The notes under the pieces were generated by a model. It was not told the DNA's origin, did not search any database, and saw only the letters and a program-made list of their open reading frames with translations. Positions 10,412-23,400 of a stretch of 64,000 bases of DNA are shown piece after piece. The stretch is from Diadophis punctatus similis (lineage: Eukaryota; Chordata; Lepidosauria; Squamata; Dipsadidae). The DNA is taken from NCBI GenBank assembly GCA_023053685.1, contig JALIGW010000002.1, positions 241,136,677-241,200,676 of the forward strand. Direction: 5' to 3'. Numbering within the stretch: the stretch's first letter is position 1; the number at the start of each line of letters is the position of its first letter. A program made the position numbers and the translations under genes.

Positions 10412-11222
10412 CAGAGAAAAGTAAAGTCCTGCACCTAGGTAAGAAAACCCAAAAATATACATATAAACTGGGTGAAACCACACTCAATAGCAGTGACTGC
10501 GAGAGGGATCTTGGAGTCTTAGTGGATAACCAACCACATGAGCCAGCAGTGTTTAGCATCAGCCAAAAGAGCCAATGCAATCCTGAGTTGCATTAACAGA
10601 GGGATACAATCTAGGACTAGGGAGGTACTAATACCACTCTATAAAGCCTTAATTAGACCACACCTAGAGTACTGCATCCAGTTTTGGTCACCACACTACA
10701 AAAAAGACATTGAGACTCTAGAGAAAGTGCAGAGGAGAACAACCAGAATGATTAGGGGACTGGAAACTATAACATATGAAGAGCGGTTGCAGGAACTGGG
10801 CATGGGCAGTCTAGCGAAGAGAAGGACCAGGGGTGACATGATAGCAGTGTTCCAATACTTGAGGGGCTGCCACAGAGAGGAGGGGGTCAAGCTGTTCTCT
10901 ATGGCACCAGAAGGCCAGACAAGGAATAACGGATGGAAGCTGACCAAGGAGAGATTCAACCTGAAAATAAGGAGAAACTTTCTGACAGTGAGAGCGATCA
11001 ACCAGTGGAACAGCTTGCCTGTTGTGAGAGCTCCAACACTTGAGACTTTCAAGAAGAGATTGGACTGCCATTTGTCTGAAATGGTGTAGGGACATTTGTC
11101 CCTACACCATTTGTCATTTGTCTGAAATTTGTTTGCCATTTGTCTGAAGTGATGTAGGGATACCCGCTTGAGCAGGGGGTTGGACTAGATGACCTACAAG
11201 GTCCCTTCCAACTCTAGTATTA
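10412..11222 (+). mobile_element. CR1 LINE, 3' fragment
   Basis: It encodes the RT tail of CR1: [40 protein letters not shown] and [14 protein letters not shown]. It ends with the CR1 3' signature GTTGGACTAGATGACCTACA ... CCCTTCCAACTCTA. A short duplicated segment near 11090-11160 repeats the ATTTGTCTGAAAT motif. The 5' part is truncated near the DLGVL block. Confidence 0.9.
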
Positions 11223-11559
11223 TAAATCTAAATAAAAACTCTGGAGGAAGAGCACCTGTGTCTCTATAGGGCTGTGATAAAACAACACAAGCAGGGTGGT
11301 GTTTTTTGACATCATCCAAGTTCTGACACCAGTATTTTCCCTTTGTGGGTATTGTCTGTTTAGATTTGTTTGTGCATCTGCATAAAACCAAGTTTCAGGT
11401 TGAGAATTTGTCGAGTTACAAGGAAAAAGCTTGAAAATTATATGTCTGTCCATTTAAAAAGCTGAATTTCAATCTGTGGTGAGCGCAGCTGCTGGCCTTT
11501 CCCACATTCACCTTCATTCTTCCTATGTGGGAGTTTTGTGTATTGTGTGTATGTTAAAA

Positions 11560-12235
11560 GAAACATTTTCATCCAACCTTTTATCATGGGTCCTGTGAGC
11601 TGCAAGGCCACATTCCATATAACTGTCTGGTTTGGTTCTGCAACCCAACAAGACAGACACAGACTTCAGAGGATAATCAGAACTGCAGAAAAAAACAATT
11701 ACTGCCAACCTGCCTTCCATTGAGGACCTATATACTGCACGAGTCAAAAAGAGGGCCGTGAAAATATTTACTGACCCCTCACATCCTGGACATAAACTGT
11801 TTCAACTCCTACCCTCAAAACGACGCTATAGATAGAGCACTGCACAGCAAGACAACTAGACACAAGAACAGTTTTTCCCCAAACGCCATCACTCTGCTGA
11901 ACAAATAATTCCCTCACCACTGTCATACTATTCACAAAGGCTGCATTACTATTACTATTAGTCTTCCCATTGTTCCTATCACCCATCTCCTCCCACTTAT
12001 GACTGTAGGACTGTTACTTGTTGCTTGTATCCTTACAATTTATATTAATATTGATTGTTTCCTGATTGCTTATTTGTACCCTATGACAATCATTAAGTGT
12101 TTTTTACCTCATGATTCTTGACAAATGTATCTTTTCTTTTTTGTACACTGAGAGCATATGCACCAAAGACAAATTCCTTGTGTGTCCAATCACACTTGGC
12201 CAATAAATAATTCTATCTATCTATCTATATGTCTC
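11560..12235 (+). mobile_element. Rex1/CR1-like LINE, 3' end
   Basis: The degenerate plus-strand translation reads like the Rex1-type ORF2 C-terminus: FHITVWFGSATQQDRHRLQR, SLEDLYTARVKKRAVKIFTD, PSHPGHKLFQLLPSKRRYR. It is followed by an AT-rich 3' UTR ending CCAATAAATAATTC and a short (CTAT)n tail. Stops and frame changes show it is old. The clade assignment is by motif memory only. Confidence 0.65.
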
Positions 12236-12511
12236 AATTTGTCTATTAGACAGTCACACTTGGCTCAAAACTGATTTTCCCCATGGAACCTACTTGAATG
12301 TTCAATATTTTTGCATAAATATAGCTTAAGATGTGATCTGTTCTCACCTGAATTCTAAAACCAGATAAAGAGTAGCCAGCTGTTCTGTAAGGAGGAATGA
12401 GCCAAAATTCTTCCAAGATGGTGTGTGGGATTAGTCAACAGTTATCAGAAATATTTAGTTGCATTTATTACTGCCTAAGGATGATACACCAATTGAATGA
12501 ATTATTGAAGG

Positions 12512-12926
12512 TGTCAGCCCTGAAGCCATTTTGAGCTGAAGCCATTTTGGGAGCATCTTCAGGGCTGCCACAGCAAGGCCGGTTGGAGCGGTGGGAATGT
12601 AAGGGGGGGGGAGATAGAGATAGCTGGGGAGGTGTAGCCAAAACAACATTCTTTCCCATGGGATTCAAGGATGCTCTAGTCTACCAGGTGCTGGAGAGGC
12701 ATGGACAAAAGCCAGCCAGGATGGTGGCTACGACCTTGTTGGATCATGTGACGGACGTGTGACCTGGGGGAAAGAAGTTTGGGGTTTTGATTTGGGTGGG
12801 GAAAACCTCGAGTCCTTCAGAGTCGATTTTTCCCCAGATGTGCCAAGATGACATGCCTAATAAATCAATGCTTTGAGGATTACGCCAGCCTTGATTCTGT
12901 TGGGTGCATTTACTGGAACCCTGACA
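12512..12926 (+). mobile_element. Solo LTR (415 bp)
   Basis: It begins TGTCAGCCCTGAAGCC and ends GGAACCCTGACA, giving short inverted ends TGTCAG/CTGACA. It is flanked by GAAGG (12507-12511) and GAAGA (12927-12931), a near-perfect 5-bp target duplication. An AATAAA signal near 12859 lies about 70 bp before the end, as expected for an R/U5 boundary on the plus strand. No internal region. Confidence 0.72.
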
Positions 12927-13956
12927 GAAGATTTGTCTATTTTCCCCACACACAAATTTGTAGCTTTGGAACATTTCCCTCAATAAATAAATGAATAAGT
13001 ATAATGGTTTTCGACTCATTGCTTAATTGGGTTCTCTTCATCTAGTTTTGGGATTTGTCTGGAGAACCAATCATGTTTTAGGTTACATTTATGTAGAAAC
13101 ATTGAATGTTCCAAAGGATTCAGAAACTTCTAATCACCCTGTTAGAATAAATCAATCTGAGATGCTCAAACTATCCAATTTGGAAAACATTCTGTGAAGA
13201 CCCAGCTTCCTGGGGAAGTCGATAATATTGGAAGAGGTTGTAAGAAAGAGATGAAGAGGATGATCACTGCAAAATGAATCAATTCAATTACAGAAGAATG
13301 CATACACTCCCGAGGGAACAAAATGGCTATAATAAGGATAGATGACACTGAAGAGAGTCTATATATTCAGTAGCTGATGGTCAAGGCACCTAATCAATCA
13401 ATCAGCAAACATCTCAGGCATATATTGTGTCCTTGACCTTTAGAATTTTTCACAGTTCTGATTTAAAGAGTTACTCCCTGGGAAGACTTTAATGCAAAGA
13501 AGGCAAAATGGTTCCCTGAACCACCATCTTCACTCCACAATTTCTCTCCATTAAAACTCAAACCAGTTAAATTTAAATGGAAGAGCTTTACACATATCCA
13601 CAGATGTATGTTGAAGAGATTGGATGTTGGGATATTTTGGTGCCAAGGAGATAGGCATGGATGGAATTTTCCCCATCTTTCATCCATATCTCGGTATTAT
13701 CCTCCATATCCCCTTCTTGTATGTTGACTAATATTCCAATTCTTCCTAATCCCTGGATCAACTCTGTATTCCTGTATTCCTCTGCATGGCTTCTTTATCT
13801 GAAAGGGTCACCACCATCACCGAACGTCATTCCACATTTCACATGGTTTCAACCTTTTGCAGATTCACCTATATGGATTAAGAGATCCTCCTTCATATTT
13901 ATTTCCTTCACTTTTAATAAACATAAGTTGTCAAACAAATGCAAAGTTAGCATATA
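12927..13956. other. Unassigned sequence
   Basis: No gene or known repeat family is identified. There is a weak open frame on the minus strand (13463-13687), but nothing in it matches a recognised domain. Confidence 0.3.
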
Positions 13957-14342
13957 CCACACTTTTCGTAGTATAAGACGCATCGGAGTATAAGACGCAC
14001 CTTAGTTTTTGGGGAGGAAAATAGGGAAAAAATAATCTGCCTACCAGGTATTCATCTGGCTATCTGGTCAGCTTCAGCACATTAGTTTGCTGGTTTTGAG
14101 TACATGTGCTTGCTTTTTATCCCCTGGTTGGGATAAAAAACAGTTGCTAAAACACTTCTCTCTTCAGAGAGAGAAACAATGAGAAAAGAAGACAGAGGGA
14201 AAAATGCTTAGCTAGCAAAGCGTTAGCACCTCGTTAGGGCTGAAAAAAAGCTTAGTAAAAGCTACATTCAGAGTATAAGACGCACCCAAATTTTCAGTCT
14301 CTTTTGGGGGGAAAGGTGCGTCTTATACTCTGAAAAATATGG
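13957..14342. mobile_element. TA-flanked MITE (GTATAAGACGCACC family), copy a
   Basis: Ends (CCACACTTTTCGTAGTATAA at the left, TTATACTCTGAAAAATATGG at the right) are imperfect inverted repeats, flanked by TA on both sides. The left end holds two direct copies of a GAGTATAAGACGCACC-like motif. It sits 57 bp beyond the stop codon of the minus-strand V2R gene, so it lies within or next to the 3' UTR. Confidence 0.85.
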
Positions 14343-14398
14343 TAAACCCAATAATAATGGATAATTAAAAGTTATGAGGCTAAGAAACAATTTTACAG

Positions 14399-15303
14399 TC
14401 ATTCCCCTGTTTTTGTCATTAGATGTTCCTTAGTGTTTAGATCTGGTCTCAGGATGATAATGTAGCACTTGGGGAAGAAGATGCAGCCCAGCAGTCCAGC
14501 ACTGGAGGCCAAGATGGAGAAGACCTGAACAGCCACCATGTATTTCCCTTTGGTGCTCAGGTAGGTGGGCACAAAGGAGACCCAGACACTGCAGAAGACC
14601 AGGATGCTGAAGGTGATCAGCTTGGCTTCATTGAAGGCCCCAGGCAGGTTCCTGGCTAGGAAAGCTACAGTGAAGCAAATGGCAGCCAGGAAGCCCAAGT
14701 AGCCAAGGGCAATATAAAACATGGTGACGGAGCCTTCGTTGCATTGAAGGATGATCACTTCTGGCTGGGAGTGCAGATCAGAGTCAGGAAATGGAGGGGA
14801 AACTCCCAACCACATGGCACAGATGATAATTTGGACAGTAGAACAAGAAAGGATGATGGAGTTGGCCAAGCTCTTCCCCAACCATCTTCTCATCTTGTTT
14901 CCTGGTTTTGAGGCCAAGAAAGCCAGTACCACCATGATTGTTTTGGCCAACACAGAAGACACGGCTACTGAGAAGACAATGCTGAACACTGTTTGTCGGA
15001 GAAGACAGGTGGCTTTCCTTGGTTGGCCAATGAAGAGAAAGGTGGACAAAAAACAAAGCAGGAGGGAGACCAGGAGGATGTAGGAGAGGTCCCGGTTGTT
15101 GGCTTTGACAATGGGAGATTCTAGGTATTTAAGGAATATGATGAAAACAAGGCCTGTGGTTAGGAACAAGAGTAGGGCAATTGAGATGAGGAGGATGCTG
15201 AGATGTTCTTCATAGGACAGGAAGGTTTTTCTTTTGTGGATACATTGGACTCTGTCCTCATTTGGATATTGATCATCTGGGCACTTGGTGCATTTTTCAG
15301 CAT
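14399..15303 (-). CDS. V2R (minus) exon 6: seven-helix domain
   Basis: Acceptor GTTTTCTCAG, then [20 protein letters not shown], the class C helices ([67 protein letters not shown]) and the tail [12 protein letters not shown] before TGA at 14399-14401. The frame is open from the acceptor; no frameshift is present even though an in-frame ATG is lacking in the first third. A usual Pro after the last linker Cys is His here (CIHK). Confidence 0.93.
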
Positions 15304-17357
15304 CTGAGAAAACAAAGTAATATTTCTTTTATAGTCTTTCAAATGTCAAGAAAAACTTTGGATGAGATTTGATACTGAGAGACAGGAAAGTCTCAGTAAA
15401 TGGAATATACTTACACTCCAACAAAAAAAATATCCCCAATACATAAAACTATAAAAACAAGAACAGGAGCAAAAACATAATAAAATTAAAAGAAGAAACA
15501 TTTGGTGCCACAACCTCCCTTCTCTGATTTCTAATCCACCAGATTCTTATCTTGCACTGACCTTACTTTATCTCAAAAGATTGGTAGAAGTAGCAAGTCT
15601 CCAGATGTTTAAGAGGATGGGGGCCTATTGAAATTCAAGGGGTAGTGGGTCCAATGGGGCAGTAACTCCACCAGAAAGAGCAGGCATCCGAGGACCCATA
15701 AAGTGGCAATGTTTAAGGGAACAGATCTTTTGCATGCCAATTATATCTGCTTTGGTGGGAAAAGCAGATATCCTAAAGGAGAGGAAGCCCAGCAGATACC
15801 CTGGTTCTGTCTCATGTAGGGTTTTAGAGATTAATTTAATTGCACTTGGGAAGAAACTGGGATTCTGTGGAGCCTGCACAATAGGGGTGTCCTATGGAAT
15901 AACACACGGAAACACAAAATTGTGCATGCCTTTGCATTCTGGACCATTTGTTAATTACAGATGGTTTTCAAAAACAACCCAATGGGTATGGGATAAAAAA
16001 ATAGAAACAGAAAACTGACAGCACAAAAAGACATAATCTGCCCTTTGGGGTTTTTTTTGTTTTCTTATTTATTTAATATTTCATTTCATTTTTTAAAAGT
16101 CAGATGATGGACATATGTTTATCCAAAAAATGTTTAAACTCAGTTACTGATGATTGACCCACCAACCATACTCTCAATAAACTGCTCCAAAAATACCGGA
16201 CAAAAATACATAGGATAAAAGTTGTCTAACATGGTTGGATCCATGGAGAACCACTTGAGAAGGGTTGCAACACTGCTTATTTCAGGACAGGTTGTGCAGC
16301 CCCCTTCACAATAAATAAATACCATATTTTTCAGAGTATAAGATGCACCGGAGTATAAGAAGCACCTTAGTTTGGGGGAAGGAAAACAAGGAAAAAAGGT
16401 CTCTGCCTCCAAGCAATTTGCCAAGCAGCAAACAGCAAATAGCACAGATGATATACACTGTTTGCTGTGTATTTCTGTGCATGTGTGCCTGACCCATAGA
16501 AATAGCAAAGAATTGGAGAAATGTACATTATGCCAGAAAGTTTTCTTAAATGTAGTCACACTAACTCCTCCCAATTATTTAAATAGATCTACTCCAAGGT
16601 AAGTCAGGATTTAATTCTAAGACTAAACAGGACACTGTTACATTTCAGACTATACTTGTACAGAGCTGTTAAAATTAATTAAAATTTCTGGAAGTATACA
16701 TTATTCTCTATTATTTAAAAGAAGATACAATAGCACTGGGTCTCTTCAGAGCAAGCATTTATTTTAAAAAGCTTCTTTATTTTGTTAAGTTGTCTAGATT
16801 TACAGAGGTCTCCAACCTTGGCAACTTTAAGACTTGTGGACTTCAACTCCCAGAATTCCACAGCCAGCAAAGCTAACAAAGCTGGCTGTGGAATTCTGGG
16901 AGTTGAAGTCCACAAGTCTTAAAATTGCCAAGGTTGGAGACCCCTGGCTCTAGAACAATAATAAAGCAGTCTTTGAAAAATAAGTCTAATAATTTGAACA
17001 TTCTACAGCCATTTATAGTTATTCACTTACCCTCTTGCATGCAGTTCAGCAGAAAATAAAAATCTGCCTGTCTCTCGCAGCTATTTGCCTCTTTGCAAGC
17101 TAGTTTCACTTTCATTTTAGCATGTGGCAAATCAGCTGTAGGTCGGGAAGCTGCTACTGACTTGCTTGGCTTTACAGGCTCTTCCCTCTTTGCTGCAAAC
17201 AGGTAAATTGCTGGAAGACAGAGGCCAAAGGGTGGGGGTGGCTGGGTGCGTGGGGCTACATTCGGTGTATAAGACGCACCCAAGTTTTCACCCTCTTTTT
17301 GGGGGTAAAAAGGTGTGCATCTTATACTCAGAAAAATAAGGTAAACAAACAAACAAA

Positions 17358-17399
<42 letters not shown>

Positions 17400-17454
17400 T
17401 ACATACCTTGTTTTCCCGAAAATAAGACCCTGTCTTATATAACAAACAAACAAA

Positions 17455-17497
<43 letters not shown>

Positions 17498-20400
17498 TGT
17501 TTCCCCAAAAATAAGACCCTGTCTTATATTTTTTTGAACCCTGAAATAAGTGCTTGGCCTTATTGCCATGCATTCAAAAGCCCGATTGGGCTTATTATCA
17601 GGGGATGTCTTATTTTGAGGAAAACAGGGTACATACATACATAAATACATAAATCACTGACTACCCTGAAATTCAGAGTGTCTCCAAATTATAGGGCCTT
17701 CTAGAAAATCCTTAAAATGTGATTCTTTCAACAGTCCTAGGGTATTCCCTGGGCCATGTATGCTGGTTGCATGACAGGTGGCACCTTGATGCATTCCTCT
17801 CTTGTTTTCCTAGCATTTATATCTCATTGTTTTAATTTTTAATTACTGGTTTAATTGCCACCAAGAGTCACTGTGTGTAAAATAGACAGCCATATGAATT
17901 TGATAAAAAAAATTAAAAAAAAAGATTTTAAGGAAGATTAATTCATGAAGGAATTCAAGAAGAGGAACTTAGTCTGTTGTCTGCAAAGTCTTTTTACCTG
18001 CAAACATGAGAAGATGAAGCAATATATTTCTCTAGATTTAGCAACAATTTTAAAGAGAGAATGAATTCAACATTGGTATCAATGGATATTCAGTAGATTG
18101 GTCCTCTGTTAGTTCTTTTTCCCTCTCCTTTCTGTTCCTTTTAATCCCAACACTGTATATTACTGTAGTGTTTTTTTCCCTTTCAGAACCACAACTATAT
18201 TATTTTCTTTGTTGGTGTTATAACTGTTTGTATCTCACTATTAACAACAAAGAAAATTGGAAAGATAAGAAAAGGTAGGAAGTAAATATCCACTTGATGT
18301 TTTTATGGTGAGTCCTCTGCTTGGTTTTCATTTTAAGAGCCAAGGTGGCGCAGTGGTTAGAGTGCGGTACTGCAGGCTACTTTAGCTGACTGTGATCCGC
18401 AGGTCAGCGGTTCAAATCTCACCGGCTCAAGGTTGACTCAGCCTTCCATCCTTCCGAGGTAGGTAAAATGAGCACCCAGATTGTTGGGGGCAATATAAAT
18501 ATACATTGCTTACTGGTGTAAACCGCTTAGAGAGTGCTTGCACTGTGAGGGGGTATATAAATGTCACTAATAAATAAATTTCCTTCTTCAACCCAACTTC
18601 TCTCCCTCCATTGTTCCTCCCAATTTCAGCTTATGATGGTTTGTGATCTTTATAAACATTGACTGATTAATTGAAGGACTGATTGATGTATCTTTTGGCT
18701 TGTAATGTAAAGTTGGTTTGGGTGAACACAACCCATTGATCTAAAATCATTCCTCAAGTTACAAAAAATTCAGATGTTCCTAAGGAAGATAAATATGGAA
18801 GGACACATCCAAACTTACAAATGAAAGAGAGATTTCCTACCCAACCCACAACATCTTTCTTCCTACCTCATCCTTCAAGACCTTTTTCTTTTCCCGCCCA
18901 TTATGGAAGAAATTGGACGCCACAACAATTAAAAACAAAACCATCAAACATATATGTGTCTTTAAGATATATATTGATCAAAGTGCTCTGGATGAATTCA
19001 GAAGGTTTCCCTACGGTACTCACCCACCTTCCTGAGTTGAGATGGTCCCCTCTGGACAAGGAATGCAGTCATAGCAGCAAACTGGCTCTCCTTCTCGAGC
19101 CTTTTTGACAAATCCAGGCTGACATTTTTCCACACATTTAGACTGAGGCAGAGACTGAGAAGAAAAAGAAGAAATATCAAAGAAAATATGTTGAGACTTA
19201 TCATCCATATAAGATGGAGGTAGATAGGAACATTAGCCAAGTAGTCTGACTGATTACTTTCTCAAACTATAGTGAGGTGAGATGGAGCTGAGAATGTGTC
19301 CCTCAAAAAGGGTGATTCAGGCATCTTTTGATGCAGCATATGGTTCATGAGTATGAACTCTGTGTGGGAAAGGGATATCCAATACAAGGTATCCAACACA
19401 AGGTCCTTTCTATTGAACTATTACAATTAGATGACAAAAAACTCATGGGGAAATAGATACCCATATTTATTATTGGTTTGATTTGCAGCCTTCCAAAATG
19501 TCTTAAGATGGCTAACAATCAAGATAAACAGTTGCATTCAAGGGATTTTCAGATGAAGTGCACTCTTACAAGCCAATGCTCAAATCTAAGTACTATTTCC
19601 CTCGAAATTGTCCCTTATTACTTCTGATCTCAGGAATTGCTTTTCTTTGCATCAAAGTCATGTTTTGGTGCTTAGTGAGATGGGCAGCAAATACATTTTA
19701 TAAATATATACCGTATTTTTCAGAGTATAAGACGCACCGGAGTATAAGACGTACCTTAGTTTTTGGGGAGGAAAATAAGGGAAAACAATCTGCCTACCAG
19801 GTATTCATCTGGCTAGCGTCCTTAGTCTGGTCAGCTTCAGCACATTATTTTATCCCCTGGTTAAGACTTAAAAAAACCTTCTTCTGAGAGTAACAATGAA
19901 AGAGCCTGCAAGCCAGTAAGAGCTGGGAAGATCTTTAGCAGCTAGTTAGGGCTAGAAAAAAACTTTTTCAGAGCAAGTAGAGCAATGAAAAAAAATTCTG
20001 CAAAGACTTAGGGCTGGAGAAACAGTCTTCTGAGAGAGTAACAATGAAAGAGCCTGCAAGCCGGTAAGAGCTGGGAAGATAGTTAGCACCTGGTTAGGGC
20101 TAGAAAAAAACTTATTCAGAGCAAGTAGAGCAATGAAAAAAATTCTGCAAAGACTTAGGGCTGGAAAAACATTCTTTGGAGAGAGTAACAATGAAAAAGC
20201 CTGCAAGGTAAGAGCTGGGAAGATCTGTTAGCACCTAGTTAGGGCTGGAAAAAAAAGCTACATTTGAAGTATAAGACGCACCCAAATTTTCAGCCACTTT
20301 TAGGGAGGAAAAAGGTGTGTCTTATACTCCAAAAAATACGGTAAATAAGCTCACATCAGACCAGTCATTATTATTTTACATGAACTGAAGGCTTTGGACT

Positions 20401-23400
20401 TCCATCCTAAATTCTACTATTCCAGTGAGATTAAAGAGAGGCATGTATAACTATGGTCTCAGCTGATTAATAACCTTACAGACTATGGACCTGCATTTTT
20501 AGGAGATCCTGACTCCAACCAGGACAAGATGAAGCTTATTTCCCAATTGGAACAACAGGTGTCTACCCTGAAGGAACTCTCTACAGTCTTGATTCCATTT
20601 CATCAGATTCAGTCCAAACCTGAAGTCAGGAGATGGTCAACAGAATTGCCTTCATCTTTGGTCATTGAAAGAAAAGGAACACGTGATCTTGAACCGCCCA
20701 CCCCTGGTTTAGTGAAGGGGGAAAAAGTTGCAATCCTCTCGCCAGCTTTATGGAAATACTAAATTGTAGAAGAGATACTAATTGGCAATGATTTGTGTCC
20801 CAAATAATAATCACCCAAAATCTCATTTTAGATATAGCTGAATTAGCTTACAAAAGTATTCAGCATTATAACATCTGAAAGATTACTTGGTCAATAGAAC
20901 TGAAGCCGCCTTATCTGTCTAAGAAAATTATATTTAAAAAAATACTCTACGTTCAATTGTCAGTGAACATTATCTACACTTTTGACTAGGTTGAGTCCAC
21001 TTGAAATGGGTCCTAAGGCTTTTGAAAAAAAAAGAGAAAAGACACCAATATTTTCCGCACCTTGTTGAGCAACTTTAGCTGTGACAAAGCATCTTGGTCG
21101 ATTATAAGTCTCTGCCTTTCAAAACTCCCCAAATGTTTGTTGATGGGATCCTCCTTGGGGAGAACTACCCCACTAATGATATCCAGATCTGCTGCTACGT
21201 CTCCATTTTGATCCAAGTACACTTCAAACAGGGAAAGATTGTACAATTCTTTCTTCTTTAGAAATGGATGGAACTAGAATGGAAACATCCAGGAATTTTA
21301 AAAGCAGAAATCATGGTTTCTTATCTCACATGGTCATTTGTAGATTTTCTCATATTATTCTATACATAGAATTGTTACTAATTAAAATAAAGTAGTAGTA
21401 GTATATTAATTTTATGAGAATTATTATATTATTCTCATTGGTTGGATGAAATCTACAAACAGAGAGTCAAGCTATTCTCCAAAGCACCTGAGGGTAGGAC
21501 AAGAAGCAATGGGTGGAAACTAATCAAGGAGAGAAGCAACTTAGAACTAAGGAGAAATTTCCTGACAGTTAGAACAATTAATCAGTGGAACAACTTGCCT
21601 CCAGGAGTTGTGAATGCTCCAACACTGGAAGTTTTTAAGAAGATATTGGATGACCATTTGTCTGAAGTGGTGTAGGGTTTCCTGCCTAAGCAGGGGGTTG
21701 GATTAGAAGACCTCCAAGGTCCCTTCCAACTCTGTTATTCTATTCTAAATGGAATATACAGCTAAAGGTATTTTAAGTTATTTAAAAGGAACAGAACAAA
21801 TAAAAGAGGAGGTGGAGTTGCAAGAAATAACTATATCTCTACAGAAATAGAGCACAACAATTATGAAAACTGTCTTGAATGCATTTGGCTCAATATAAAA
21901 GGGGGGAAATAACATTGCCATAGGTGTATACTATAGGCCACCCAACCAAGCAGAGGAAATAGATGAACTGTTTGCTAGTCAGCTAACTAAGTTATGTAGG
22001 AAGCACATCACAATAGTAATGAGGGACTTAAACTACCCTGACATCAACTGGTAGACAAACTCTGCACCTTGTGGAATATCAAACAGGTTCCTGACAAACC
22101 TACCGACAACTTTGTCTCCCAAAACATAGGGAAGGGAACTAGGGGATCAGCCATATTGGACTTAATTCTCACTAACAGAGATGAAATAATAGAAGGTATT
22201 GAAGCTACAGGAACCTTGGTGAGGGGGAGTGATCATGCAATATTGGAATTCAACGTTATACAAGCACAAGCAATAGAACTAAGTCAAACTAGAATCTTAG
22301 ACTTTACGAGAGCTAATTTCAATAAACTTGGTGAGAGCTTGGGAATGATTCCATAGATGAGAATCCTCAAGGGGAAAACAACCCAAGAAGCTTGGGAAAC
22401 TTTGAAAAGTGAGATTATAAAAGCCCAGTCTAGCACAATAACAATAATGAAGAAAAATAACAGCTCTCAAAAGAAACCAGCATGGCTGCACATAGAACTC
22501 TCTGATAAATTGAAAGGCAAAAAGGATAAGTATAAAAAGTGGAAACAGAGGCACATAATTAAGGCAGAATATCAGCAAATAGCCCGAGCCTGCAAAGATG
22601 AAGTGAGGAAAGCTAAGGCTCATGATGAACAAAGGCTTGCGTCAAAAGTAAAAAAAATAGCAAAAAAACATCTCCTTTCAACATGTAAAAAACAAGAAAA
22701 AAGTCAAGGAAACAATTGGACCATTGCTGGGAGAAAGTGGCAAGAAGGTGACAAGCAACAGGGAGAAACCAGAAGTACTTAACTCATTTTTTGCATCTGT
22801 CTTTTCACAAAGGGGGAAAAAACAGTCCAACCTATCAAAAACAGCACCACAAAAAACAGATTAGGAACACAAGTTAAAATAGGGAAGAAAATGGTAAGTG
22901 AGCACCTGTCCACTCTAGACAAATTCAAATCACCAGGACCAGATGGATTACACACCAAGGTTCTTTTTGCATGAAGACTGATGCAAAAAGTGAGTTAAGC
23001 AACTGTGCTTTCTCTCTACTGCCTCTCTTTAGTGGACCAACTTTTCTTTCTTTTTTGTTTTGTTTTTTGTTATTTATACTGTATGTTGAAAGAAAGTTCT
23101 TTTTATCATCTTTGACTTTGCTTGCAAGTCTTTGTTCATTCTGAGCCTTTGCTTTCCTCACTTCATCATTGCAGATTTCAGGGTATCTGCTGCTATTCTG
23201 CCTTAATTATGTGCCCCTCTTTCCATTTTTTGTACTTATCTTTTTTGTCTTTCAGTTTATCAGAGAGATCTTTGTGCAGCCATGGTGGATCTTGGAGTCC
23301 TAGTAGACAACCATTTAAATATGAGCCAGCAGTGTGCAGCAGCTGCCAAAAAAGCCAACACAGTTCTAAGCTGCATTAATAGAGGGATAGATCATGTGAA

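Noticed and set aside
15160..15342. Apparent frameshift at the start of exon 6 of the minus-strand V2R gene
   Set aside because: Translation from the splice acceptor at 15303 is open through to the stop; the second frame is a shadow. The exon only lacks an early ATG.
20529..20762. 77-codon frame in V2R intron 4
   Set aside because: No motif, no splice context and no relation to the V2R gene; left as unassigned.
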